From Takakia lepidozioides (Eukaryota; Streptophyta; Takakiopsida; Takakiales; Takakiaceae), in the NCBI GenBank assembly GCA_030704615.1, contig CM060733.1, forward strand, positions 41,726,001-41,790,000: DNA of 64,000 nucleotides, given 5' to 3'. Shown piece by piece: positions 51,425 through 61,776 of this stretch. How positions within the stretch are numbered: position 1 is the first letter of the stretch; every line of letters starts with the position of its first letter. Under the pieces are notes generated by a model. It was not told where the DNA came from. It saw nothing but the letters and a program-made list of their open reading frames with translations, and searched no databases. Position numbers and translations under genes: made by a program.

Positions 51425-54165
51425 AAAATAAATAAATAAAAGTTTTGTTAAGGTCACTTACCAGATGAGACTCCAATATTACCCGTTTTCTCAATTGGGC
51501 CTGACTGCCATCCAGGCCTGTAGGATGCTGACTCTTCCCAGAAGTCCAGGGTGAAGCCCATGGGGTATAACAATGCCCCACCAACGAGGACATCGTAAGA
51601 GACCGCGTCTGTCACAATGGCCTTGGCTCGCATCACTGAGCTATTTACAGGATGATCCGGCTGTAGTCTAATGGCCAACTGATGCCGTGTCATGCCTCGA
51701 GCCTGCTCTGATCCTCCCAGAGATATCTGTATCTGGAAAGGACAAGGCTCCATATCCGCCTCCATGAGGCCCAAACCTGCAATAGCGACTCTGCCCAACA
51801 TCAGTGGCTGAGCTCCCGAGTCCAACAAGACCCGAAGTGGCCGGTATTTCTTGCCTGCCAGTCCACTCAATGAGAAAATGCCTCCCTGGTTGTCTAACAA
51901 GACAATTCCAGGTGTCACCGTGGCGCGCTCAAAGGCTGGTCTAGCTGGCAGCTCCGTCAACCTGGCAGCTGCAGCTTGCCATGGCGCAGCCGTGGCAGTC
52001 TTGACCCTCAAATCCGAGGATCCCTCTGCCACTACACCTTCCACTAACTCCGCAAAAGATGAAGTGACCTCCCCACTCTCACAGAGTGTTGCTGCTAGTC
52101 TGAACACTACAGCTGGTCTCACCCCCGGCGTCGCAATCATGGTTGCCGAGAACAGTGAGGCTTGGTAACTAAAAAGAGGAATGAAGGACAAGCAGCACGA
52201 CTGCTCTGAGTGGGCAGCCATCCCGGGTTTCACCCTCGCACTGGGCACCAGAACACCCAACAACATCACCAGCCGCACTAGCCTGGCAGCAGATGTCAGT
52301 GCTGCACGTGTAGCTCTCCCAATGGCATAGTAACCTTTGCCTCGGTGACAGTTCGGGCGAGAACTAGGTGCCATGGATGGCGTCGACACAGTCTCCGCCA
52401 ATGTGAATGACTGAGGAAGCCTCGCCTGACGGCTTGCCTCTCTACGTTGTGAGATCCAATTCCACCTCTGCACCTCGTGGCTCAGGAACTCGTGATGCCT
52501 CCTTGAGTCACGGCTGCAGCAGACTCCACCTGCTCTAGTTGGTTAGCCGCTGCTCCGCCCATAAATCCCATGCCTCCCCATCTCCTCCCTCGGAGCAGGA
52601 GGTGGACCATCCCGCTATAGGAGCGGGCGGTACCGCCCTGAGCCATAGCCATGGCAGCAAGCTCTGCTCTAGCTGCTGAAGCCGCCCGTTGGCCATGCCT
52701 TGGTCAACACCCTGACCTCCGCGTCCTTGGCCATGTGGAGCTTGCCCCTTGACCTGCACCTCGTGCCCGACCACCTCGTCCTCTTGGGCTGGTCCACCTC
52801 GCCCCCGGCCACCATTGTTCCCTTGGAACTGGCTTGGGCGCAACTCAGGATGCAAGTCATAACACTGGGCATCTCCATGCCCATACTTGCCATAATTCCC
52901 ACACTGCAGCTGTGCAGGCTGTGCTTTGTGTCGGCCTTTCTGCCACTCTCTGGGCAATAATCTCTTTTACATGGGGTCCTCCACATGTCCAACATACCAC
53001 CCCTGGTTGCTGTTGGCCTGCAAAAGATGCCACGCGGCCTCTGCATCTGAGGTCCCCTGTAAGCTCCATGGAACTTGGGTTGGGCAACCTTGCCCCCCTG
53101 ACCACGTTGTTGGGGCAGTTCCTTGTGCCTGTGGGCTGGCAGCTGCGCCTTGTGCAGGCATGTCCTTGCCAAATCCAATGGTAACAACTCGCTCCTCCAC
53201 CATGTTGAGCTCAATCCGCTCAGCCAGCAGAAACACATCTGCTAATGTGGGTTGGGCTGCTTATAACAAGGTTGCATCTCGCACCCTTCTCTTGAGCTCC
53301 TTGTCCAGAATTCCATACCAAAACTGGATTTCCTGAGCTTCAGTAAACCCTTGGGTCACACTTATCAAGCGCCTCATACGAGTGTACACCTCTCGCAGGC
53401 TCTCACTGGGTTTGCGCTGGAAGTCTTGCAAGCTTCGCAGCTTCTCAGTCCGTACACTTTGGTAGTTCATCCGCAACTCCTGGAAGAACTCCACCACCGG
53501 GTTGAATCTAGGACACATGTGTTGTAGTCGTGGGAGGAGAAAGTAGTAGCACCCTCTCCAGAAGTACTACGGCACTACTAGTGCTAGCCGTGGGAGGTAT
53601 TGGGACTAATGCAGCTACTGGTCGTGTTGTTCCCCGAGTAATGGAGACGTAGTCAGGTGACCAATACATCCTCCACTCTTCAATTTCTGCTTCATAGTCC
53701 TCGCTCGCCTGAACTCGTGGTAATCGTCACGTAGGCGGGCCTTCCAAACGCTGGAACAATCCCTTCACGCCATAATGGGGTGAACAGCTGTGGATTGCGC
53801 ATCTGCTGCAAATCACACCAACTGTCGAACTCCTGGATAAAGTCATCCAGCTCGATTGTGCCCACAGCTCCAGAGTACCTACGAGGCCCCTTGGGACTCC
53901 ATACATCTCCTCCATGTCGTCCCACAACAATGGCGAAGAAAACTGCACACTTGTTGATGAAACCTCCGGGTCTGTGTCAGACTCTACAGTAGTTGAGGGT
54001 AGAGGTGAAGGTGGTCTGAACCGAATACCTCGTCTTGTGAACCCACTCTCACTCCACGCTACTGCCTGAGCCGTACTCCCCTCAAAACCCTGGGGTAACT
54101 CCGTGATGACACTCACAATGTGCACCTCCTCCACGTGACACTATAAGGCTCTAGTACTAATCTAA
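51425..54165 (-). mobile_element. Gag-protease block of the A/B retroelement family
   Basis: Minus-strand frames match element B's gag and protease with many substitutions. Gag pieces: IELDDFIQEFDSWCDL (53860-53800), FWYGILDKELKRRVRDATLL (53320-53261), LNMVEERVV, CWTCGGPHVK, and QCGNYGKYGHGDAQCYD, a zinc knuckle whose second Cys is Tyr. Protease: VLLDSGAQPLMLG inside the open frame 52473-51454. It ends at GWQSG, exactly where element B passes into the methyltransferase, so the rest is missing here. The block is inserted in the intron after the sixth HRD3 exon. A weak tRNA-Met-like site (minus TAGTACTAGAGCC, 54159-54147) may be its primer site. Confidence 0.85.
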
Positions 54166-54880
54166 TAGTGACACGGGTGGGCACGTGTTGCAGTTTAAGG
54201 GTCATATCCCAATGGCTCAGGGCACCTGCACTTGCATCCACCGCAAGAACTCCTATGGTTGGCTGGTCATCAACCCAGCCTCACCATAGAAGAAACTACT
54301 GGTGGTCTTGCTGGTCATCACTCCAGCCTCACCACCAACCGACACATACTCTAGGATTGACCGGTGATCAAATCCGGCCTAATCCCTATGAAAGCAAGCG
54401 CCCACACAAAACCAACATGGCGCACAATCAAGCATGCAGGTGTTGGGGGGGATCCAAACACAAGAAATCAAAACATCAACACCCCCACACCAAAATCCAG
54501 CTGCAATGCTGATCTTACAGAATAGCCCAGCCCAAAACCCCGGACTGACTGGCCTCCACCAAGAGAGGCTTTGGCAACTACAAGTACAAGGTAATGAAAA
54601 ATAGTACAGAGATGGAGGGGAAGAAAGAAAAGCGGCCACCCAGCAAGATCTAATCCTGATCTATGCTATCAACTGCCAGACTTCTCTCAAAGTGCCTCGC
54701 TCTGCATGATGGTAAGGTGTAGGAGGTATATCTATGTCCAGAAACTTGCCACTAACCTTGTCCCAAGCTACAGTAGCTCGCTCTAACCAACCCTCCTCCT
54801 CTTTCTGCCAGGTAGAGACAAAACATTACCAAGAAGCTCATAAATCAATAAATATTGTGAGGATTACAGAAAGTATGCTT
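54166..54880. other. Stretch without gene
   Basis: Expected place of the 5' LTR for the gag-protease block, but no similarity to the proposed LTR at 34.85-35.13 kb is seen. No coding signal. Confidence 0.35.
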
Positions 54881-54891
54881 ATGGATAGCCA

Positions 54892-56326
54892 TGTAGCCTG
54901 ACGAGCCAGAGGATGCTTGCAGTCAGGAATCTGAAGGTCAAGATGTTCAGGAAATTTGTCAGAGACAAGTCCCAGCTGAGGAGCAAGCATTTGTTGATAT
55001 CCCAGAAGACCCATGTGGAGGTGTGGTGCGGGGAACAGGTGCTTCCAATATTAGTGATATTTGGTTCAATGATGAGGAGAAAACTTGTCTTGAACCCCTG
55101 GATGTTGAAACCAATGCCCCTCTTGTTCGATGTAAGAATGTCAAGTACACACAACCAAAGGAAGTGCTTGAGGCAGCTGATATGCATGATTCGACAGAGC
55201 CACATATCTCTGTGGATTTGGAAGCAGAATTGTGTGAAAGTGGCAAGCCCTCTCTGGCACTGAAGGGCATGTCATACTGGGTAGATGAATCCAAGTCTGT
55301 TTCACTTGGTGAGCCAGGGAAGGAATTAAAGCAGCTGGAAACCCCAGATCCAGACCACGTGACATCCCTGGCTGTAGGCCTAGAGCAAAGTACAGGGTCA
55401 ATCATAGCCTTGTTCAGCATTTTGATCCCATGAGTTACCCCAGCTGGGAGGAAGTGCAGAACTGCAATCCACAGGAGCAAGCAGTTGAGGCAGCAACCAA
55501 TTTTGGGCTTTCAAGGCCCTTGGCGGCTACTAATGGAGGGCTATGCAGAAACAGTCAGGGATTGCAAGGTGCTTTGTTGAAGAACACCTCCTTGAAGTCA
55601 GGTGGAAGGACTTCAACATCGGTGAGCAGCATAGATATGTCCCAGAACACGGACACAAGTTCCTCGTGCCCTAGCAATTTAATGTGGGAAGATCCACACT
55701 CTGGCTCGAACACCAGGTTTAAGCTAAAACAATCTGAGCTAGAAATGGCTCATGTATTCTATGTGAGTGAGCCACTTTCTCTGCCACCTGAAGTTTGCCT
55801 AGTTGAACCTCAGGGGGAGTTACTGTCAGGGCTCCCAGACAGTCAAAGTACAAAGTACTTCGACACCAGGTTGGAACTCCCTGCTGACAGTGCAAGGAGT
55901 AACAGCTTCCATGGAGGAAGCAGACAAGGCCTGGATCAAGCTAAAGAAGCAATGTCACCAGAGTTGGATTACTTTGTAGACATTTTGGGACCACATACTA
56001 ATAGTAATTTGCAGATGATAGAAAATTGCAGTGCTGAAAATGTGCTGGCTTCGAGAGGTGAACTGGAGACCAGAAAAATTGACCTTGTAAGAGATATAAG
56101 GGCACTTGATAGTTTGAAATGTGAGGAGTCCCTGCACAGCAACAAAACTCCAGTTGGTGACAAGGCTTGTGAGGACAGGAACACGGATATAAAGGATGAA
56201 TCTGACTGGGAGATGGTCAATGCTGTGAAGGGCATTGAAATGTCTGGGGTAATGGGCTTATCTCACTCAAAGACAGTACAAACACTGCACAGTGTGGACC
56301 AAGTTAAAGAGCAGATCATGGAGAAG
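54892..56326 (+). CDS. Unassigned acidic, Ser-rich protein exon(s)
   Basis: One frame runs from about 54892 to 55433 (FNDEEKTCLEPLDVETN and LALKGMSYWVDESKSVSLGE). The coding signal then moves to the frame 55430-56326 (MSYPSWEEVQNCNPQEQ and SPELDYFVDILGPHTNSN). The last exon ends EQIMEK before a strong donor, GTAAGAAA, at 56327. Composition is polar with many Ser, Glu and Asp, like a long disordered region of a plant regulatory protein. No domain is recognised. Its expected downstream exons are not visible; instead the TTM3-like exon on the other strand begins about 40 bp later, so a rearrangement or nested gene is likely. The minus-strand ORF at 58.7-59.7 kb is similar in style. Confidence 0.45.
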
Positions 56327-56365
56327 GTAAGAAATGAGAATGCACGAGTTCCAAGCGAGTCTCAC

Positions 56366-56608
56366 CTCTTCTGCCCGACTGATGCCATCCACAACGACAG
56401 CTTTTCCCTTGAGCGTGACCACACAGCGCACGTCGCCGTTGTAGAATCGCAGTCGGAGCACTGACCTTTGTGACCTCAATTCTTGGGTGGAGCCATCGAA
56501 GAAGATGTTCTCCTGCTGGTATGTGACCTCATGTGTTGGGGCCAGTAACAAAGCAACCTTTTCATGTGCAGCTGCATCAGGCAGCCTCAGCTTCACTTCG
56601 ACTTCCAT
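56366..56608 (-). CDS. TTM3: TTM3-like CYTH-domain first exon
   Basis: From ATG 56608 the exon begins MEVEVKLRLPDAAAH, carrying the ExExK motif that defines CYTH/triphosphate tunnel metalloenzymes. It continues ENIFFDG, SVLRLRFYNGD, VVTLKGKAVVVDGISRAEE. Plant TTM3 proteins (inorganic tripolyphosphatases) have the same start and the same spacing. A donor EE|GTGAGA at 56365 ends the exon after 81 codons. The remaining tunnel strands should lie further left on the minus strand, but that space is taken by an unrelated plus-strand ORF and I see no TTM3 exon there. It may be a truncated gene, or one with a distant second exon. Confidence 0.75.
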
Positions 56609-56827
56609 CCGCTCCCTACCCTCTTAGATCCGAGCTGGAGTTGAAATACGTGCAACTGTGGAAGCGTGTGTGGTACCGGTACAAGCAGAGAGGGAAGCCA
56701 TGGCTCAAGTGGAGGAGAGAATAGGAACCCTATCTCTTCTCTCAAAGCTGAAAAGATTAACCTAATAAAATACATACAAAATGTCGAAATATATTAGGTC
56801 CCTGCGAGCGTTTGCTTGCATGTCAGA
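56609..56827. promoter_or_regulatory. Shared intergenic region between divergent genes
   Basis: Only 219 bp separate the TTM3-like start (minus) from the PDRG1-like start (plus), so a bidirectional promoter is likely. No clear TATA box was assigned. In flowering plants TTM3 is known to share a bicistronic transcript with CDC26; I find no CDC26-like ORF here. Confidence 0.4.
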
Positions 56828-57883
56828 ATGGAAGAGGGAGTGCAGCGATTGCAAAAGCGACTGGCGGAGGTCGAGGCTGTGGCAGACGAGTTCCTGCTTG
56901 TCCGCCAGCAGGTTGGCACAGACCTCATCTAAGCAGGCATGGTGATGATTATGTGTATGTTTTACATGGTTTCTTAAGTTTTCTTTACCGCCCAACTCAT
57001 GAATCGACGCAGAGGATCCAGCCTCATCGCATAACAGTGAATAGATCTATGAAAGGTTTGTGATTGAATCATTGTGACCTGAGATTGCCTGTATTTCTTC
57101 CTAGACAACCCCAAGAAAATTCTATCGCATCTGAGTGAGTAGAGCCACTCCTCTGTCCTATACTAGTGTGTAATTTTGTAGCGTCTGTCACGGAATGTCG
57201 GACCTGTTGTTGTAAGGAAATTTTCTCTCCCGTTCTTGTGGTTCTTTGAAAATCTTAGAAAGTCTGGTTGGTTCTCCATGTGGGTAGCTGGTGGAGTGCG
57301 ACAGATTGCGTAATGGGAACAGAGAAGCATTGACGGCCTTACGCAAGCAGGCTCGCACCTCTCGCTCCAGTGTCCTCTCGCAGGAACTGGAGGCTCAAAA
57401 TACGAATGCAGGGGAAGGGGGATGCCTCACTTGTGGAGAACATGATGGGACGGCACCTGTTTGGGTGATATGGCCGGGCTCTGATATGTTCGTCCGCCAT
57501 CCCTTTCATCAAGTTCACGGTGATCTGGAAGAAGGTTGGTTACACATGTTATAATTTTCCCACCAACTTTGATTCTCGCTGTCTTATGTTGGGTCAAAAA
57601 TCCTGCCATGACATCGTTAGCAGATGAGAGACACATAAGGTGGGGAGGCTTGGGAGGAGGAAACAACAATACATTCGGTAACCACTGCAAAATGCAGAAG
57701 CACCATATCTAACAAGCAAATCGTGTGATTGCAGAGCAAGAGAAACTAGAGCTGGCAGTGAAGAAGCTCCAAAGTGTCGTGAAGGATAATTCACTAACGC
57801 TTTCAGAAAAGGGAGGTCTGTCAGATAGGATAAGCCCCAATTTACTCAAGGCATTTGTAACCCTGGATGACAAGTCCAGCTGA
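56828..57883 (+). CDS. PDRG1-like conserved plant protein, three exons, intact
   Basis: Exons are 56828-56911, 57288-57534 and 57735-57883, joining in frame to 159 residues and TGA. Exon 1 is a coiled coil (MEEGVQRLQKRLAEVEAVAD). Exon 2 has DRLRNGNREALTALRKQAR and CLTCGEHDGTAPVWV with a CxxC pair. Exon 3 has KKLQSVVKDNSLTLSEKGG and ends TLDDKSS. This layout is that of a plant-wide protein usually annotated as p53 and DNA damage-regulated protein, a beta-prefoldin-like family related to PDRG1 of the R2TP/prefoldin-like complex; function in plants is poorly known. The introns have GT/AG ends, and phases agree. It is the only gene in the window that reads without any defect, and so a candidate for a functional host gene. 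Confidence 0.7.
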
Positions 57884-58690
57884 TTTGCAGGGGGAGTCTC
57901 TGACGCACCCAAGCATAGGCAGTCTTTGAGGGTGCACTTTTGGATGTTAATCAGCAAGGAAAAAAAATTTGGGGACTGTCCCTGCAGCTCTTTGAAATAC
58001 TGAGCTTAATGTTAGTCATTCCTACCAGCGAGCATCCTGAGTGAAATGGAGGTCGTGGTGTAGTTGCAATAATAGGTAGTTTCATTGTGAATCTGTTATG
58101 AAAGAGATCTCTCTTTGTACATTTCGCACTTTGATGGGTATGTTGAGCAGAACTTACGCTTCAAAAAAACGTACTGTCACCGTGAAATTTCTGTAACAGT
58201 GCAATCTTCCTAATTCTCCCTTGTCTGCTTGAGAATGGCAGCTGATATCTTTGCAAAGAAGGAAAAAGTGATCAAGTCTTATAAGAAAGAGCTACTAGAG
58301 CCACATCACCAACAAAACATAGCACAAATTGGTTTCAAGAATTAAAGGACAGGAGACCTTGATGTGGAGCTTGACATTCTCCCTGTACTATCCAAATTGT
58401 TTGATTCTGGGGAGAAGTAAACAATCCTTACTTGTGATTGTGGATATTTGCACTTGCTTTACTTTCTGGAGAAAACTCTGGAACAGCAGCAAGTCATATG
58501 TGTACAAACTCTGCTCCAGCAAGGATGGCAGTTGACCAAAAACAGCTAGTATCTCTTAGCTGTTTGCACTGACAGCAAGATAGCATGAATTTCCCCCAAC
58601 TTCTCTTTGGGGGACCACAGTTCCAATGCCTGTAGAGATGTCGATACTCAAAACCTCGTGGTAAAGTCTTCCAAATTCTCACGAAGGCAG
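57884..58690. other. Stretch with weak coding fragments
   Basis: A plus-strand 36-codon frame (from ATG 58235: FAKKEKVIKSYKKELLEP) and a fragment LDVELDILPVLSKLFDSGEK near 58360 look exon-like but cannot be assigned. Confidence 0.3.
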
Positions 58691-58766
58691 CTTCACAAAA
58701 CAAGTGTTATTCGGAAACCCTAAACCCTAAACCCTAGTGTTTCCGAATAACACTTGTTTTGTGAAG
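58691..58766. repeat. 28-bp inverted repeat with telomere-like centre
   Basis: 58691-58718 is the exact reverse complement of 58739-58766. The 20-bp spacer, with the edge of the left arm, reads AAACCCTAAACCCTAAACCC, the Arabidopsis-type plant telomere repeat. Confidence 0.95.
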
Positions 58767-59694
58767 ACGTCACGTCACTCCCATATTCTGACTCCTTGCT
58801 GAAGTCCAATTTAGGACTGTCCACATGTCGACACAAGCCACTCTCATCATCCTCGACTGCACAATCTAGGGGCTCTTGCAGGTGGCATCTCTCTTTGTAC
58901 GTAACCAATCCCCCAACTTCCACACAAGCAGTCTCAACTTTGACTACCATGTTATCTACAGCTCCCTGTGCACATCTAGGGTCTTTGACGCATTCTGAGT
59001 TAATGCCCTCAGGATGGCGATCGTGCATGATCAATTCATCTGCTTGTCGCGACAAATGCAGCCCTTTCGGTCCATCCTCATTGTGGGAGCATCCATTCCC
59101 GCTGATTCTAGCAGACTCGCCACCTTCCTTACATGCTGTCTGACCCTTGGGGACTGAATAGTTAATGGCCAGACTCCCAAGCTCAGGCTCAGTACTGTTT
59201 GCCAAGATACGGTTTTCCAAGAGGCTGAATGAATGCACCTTATTATTTGCCCTCACTGAATCAAACTCTTGGGCCCTCTTGAACTTCTTCTCTTCGGAGT
59301 GGGTTTGCTCGCAACTCATATAACTAGGAAAGTAGTCATTATCACCAAAGTTTGTCCCCTCCGAGCAAGGGAGACTCTCCACATCATTCCTATCCATGTA
59401 TGCGTGCTCATGTGGCTTGCTGTCCCTCTCATATTGGTGGGTATCCCAGCTGGAGTTCTTGACCCCCTCTTTATCAAGCACAAGCACCTCAGCATGTCCC
59501 CCCGGTGACAACCGTCTCCCTCTGTCACTCAATGAGTCGTCCTCTGCCTCACTGTTATGTACCATACTAGCACCTTGGTCTGAACTGGCAGTGCTGCTCG
59601 GAGTCGTTGGCTTTGAGTCTATACCTATGTGTGGTTTCCTAAGGGAGATAGAGGCCCTGCTGCTGTGGAATGATGAGATTGAGGTGAATGTCAT
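58767..59694 (-). CDS. Unassigned Ser/Glu-rich ORF ending at the hairpin
   Basis: From Met 59694 the frame is open to 58720. The N-terminus (MTFTSISSFHSSRASISLRK) is Ser-rich, the rest polar and acidic with scattered Cys (SLPCSEGTNFGDN, KLDFSKESEYGSD). No domain is visible. The final codons are supplied by the right arm and centre of the inverted repeat, so the original C-terminus has been lost at that junction. Its style resembles the plus-strand ORF at 54.9-56.3 kb; the two could be parts of one gene separated by an inversion. Confidence 0.45.
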
Positions 59695-59699
59695 GAAAG

Positions 59700-60030
59700 G
59701 TCTAAAGCCATTGGGTGAGCGTTATACTGCTACATTTGTTTTGACACTTTTTGTGAACCCTAAACTTTCTTACAGTGTTAGCTGGAACACATATTTAAAT
59801 CACCTTCACGTAATGGAGACAGATGTTGATCTTCATTCTTTTGACCAAGATGCTCATTCATTTGATGAGGCAACAATACGAAGACCGAGCTGTGTTTCTT
59901 CTTGGAGGTCGGAAGGTGGGGATCATGGTTGGACACGTTCAGGAAACACAGCTGCAGGCTTTAGCAAGACGATGGTTGCACGATGGTCTGCGTGTGCAAA
60001 GTTCTTACGAGTTTTGTGTTCCTTTCCGAA
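59700..60030 (+). pseudogene. Unassigned fragment fused to gag of element B
   Basis: A frame reading QQYEDRAVFLLGGRKVGIMV and ALARRWLHDGLRVQSSYEF runs to the point where gag similarity begins (about 60031). It is not recognised and is absent from the other gag copy; it is probably the sequence into which truncated element B is joined. Confidence 0.3.
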
Positions 60031-60813
60031 GCTCAGGCAGTCCAATTCTGGTATGGGATATTGGACAAGGAGCTGAGGAGAAGGGTGCGGGATGCAACTC
60101 TCCTACAAGCGGCACAACCCACCTTAGCAAATGTGTTTTTGCTGGCAGAGCGGATAGAGCTCAACATGGTGGAGGAATGAGTGGTCATGGTGGGATTTGC
60201 TAAGGAGACCCCACGGGGTAGTGGTGCTCCTAGCCAACCACTACCTCCACGTGCTCAAGGCAACAAGGGGGCTCAAGTGAAGCTCAGGGAAGGGCAGAGA
60301 GGACCTCAAATGCAGGGGTCTCTCCCTTCATTTGCAGGCCAACACCGGGCGGATGTGGTATGTTGGACATGTGGAGGACCCCATGTCAAGAAGGATTGCC
60401 CAGAGGGAGGCAAAGGGCTAGCATATGCACAGCCTGCACAGTTGCAGTGTGGGCATTGTGGCAAGCACGGGCATGGAGAGGCCCAGTGTTATGACTTGCA
60501 TCCTGAGTTGCGCCCAGGCCAATTCCAAGGGAACAATGGTGGCCGGGGGCGGGGTGGAGCAGCCCAGAGAGGACAAGGTGGCCAGGCACGAGGTGCAGGC
60601 CAAGGACCAGCTCAACATGGCCAAGGACGCGGAGGTCAGGGTGGTGACCAAGGCATGGCCAACCGGCTTCAGCAGCTAGAGCAGAGGCTCGCTGCCATGG
60701 CTACAGCTCAGGTGGTACCGGCTCCAAGGCCGGATGGTCCACCTCTTGCTCCTGAGGGAGGAGATATAGGAAGCATGGGATTCACGTGCGGAGCAGCACT
60801 ACCACTAGTGTAG
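60030..60813 (+). CDS. Gag of element B, with two zinc knuckles
   Basis: The capsid end (FWYGILDKELRRRVRDATLLQ) is followed by LNMVEE and a TGA at 60178-60180 (CGA in the other copy). Next is a Gly/Gln/Arg-rich region with two knuckles: CWTCGGPHVKKDC (one residue shorter than the CX2CX4HX4C consensus) and CGHCGKHGHGEAQC (canonical). The RGRGG tail would bind RNA. Gag forms the virus-like particle and packages RNA. The frame ends TAG at 60811-60813. The 5' part of gag is missing. Confidence 0.85.
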
Positions 60814-60876
60814 GTGGAGTCTGCTGCAGCCGTGACTCGAGGAGCAGCATGAGTTCCTGAGCCGCGAGGTGCAAAG

Positions 60877-61776
60877 GTGGAATCGGATCCACAACGTGGG
60901 GAGGCAAGCCGTCAGGCGAGGCTTCCTCAGTCATTCACATTGGCGGAGACAGTGTCGACGCCATCCATGGCACCTAGTTCTCGCCCGACTGTTACCGAGG
61001 CGGAGGTTACTATGCCATTGGGGAGAGCTACATGGGTAGCACCACTACCTAGTGTTGCAAAGGTTGCGGCAGCTAGTGTGCTGTTGGGAGCGGCCACATC
61101 TGTGTGTCAGGCTCCATTGTTCTCAACTACCATGATTGCGACGCCGGGGGTAAGACCAGCTGAGGTGTTCAGACTGGCAGCTACACTCTGTGAGAGTGGG
61201 GAGGTTACTTCATCTTCTGCGGAGATAGTGGGAGGTGTAGTGCCGGAGGGATCCTTAGATTTGAGGGTCAAGACTGCCACGGCGGCGCCATGGCAAGCTG
61301 CAGTTGCCAGGTTGATGGAGCTGCCAGCTAGGCCAGCCATTGAGCGCGCCATGGTGACACCTGGAGTTGTCTTGTTAGACAACCAGGATGGCATTTTCTG
61401 TTTGAGTGGACCGGTATGCAAGAGGTACTGGCCACTGCGGGTCTTGTTGGACTCGGGAGCTCAGCCATTGATGTTGGGCAAAGCTGCTATTGCAGGCTTG
61501 GGCCTCACGGAGGCGGATATGGATCCTTGTCCTTTCCAGATACATACGTCCCTGGGAGGATTGGAGCAGGCTCGGGGCATGACACGGCATGAGTTGGCTA
61601 TCAGATTACGGCCGGGTCACCCTACAGATGGCTCAGTGATGCGGGCCAAGGCCATTGTGACAGACGCGGTCTTGTATGATGTCCTGGTTGGTGGGGCAGT
61701 GTTGTACCCCATGGGCTTCACCCTGGATTTTTGGGAGGAGTCATCTTCCTATAGGCCTGGATGGCAGTCAGGGTAG
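60877..61776 (+). CDS. Aspartic protease of element B
   Basis: VLLDSGAQPLMLG (Asp-Ser-Gly at 61450-61458) is the retropepsin active site, followed by AAIAGLGL and later DVLVGGAVLYPMGFTLDFW, the closing strand. A proline/alanine-rich N-terminal linker of about 185 residues precedes it. It would process the Gag-Pol polyprotein. It ends at TAG 61774-61776 (GWQSG*), beyond which the same frame enters the methyltransferase linker. Confidence 0.85.
   Translation: MESDPQRGEASRQARLPQSFTLAETVSTPSMAPSSRPTVTEAEVTMPLGRATWVAPLPSVAKVAAASVLLGAATSVCQAPLFSTTMIATPGVRPAEVFRLAATLCESGEVTSSSAEIVGGVVPEGSLDLRVKTATAAPWQAAVARLMELPARPAIERAMVTPGVVLLDNQDGIFCLSGPVCKRYWPLRVLLDSGAQPLMLGKAAIAGLGLTEADMDPCPFQIHTSLGGLEQARGMTRHELAIRLRPGHPTDGSVMRAKAIVTDAVLYDVLVGGAVLYPMGFTLDFWEESSSYRPGWQSG

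Noticed and set aside
54147-54159. Primer-binding site as proof of a 5' LTR for the gag-protease block
   Set aside because: Only a loose match to the tRNA-Met site, and the adjacent sequence does not resemble the proposed element A LTR.
56267-56365. Continuation of the TTM3-like frame past EE
   Set aside because: A GTGAGA donor follows immediately and the extra residues (LLHDLLFNLVH) do not fit the CYTH domain; they are read from the opposite-strand exon.
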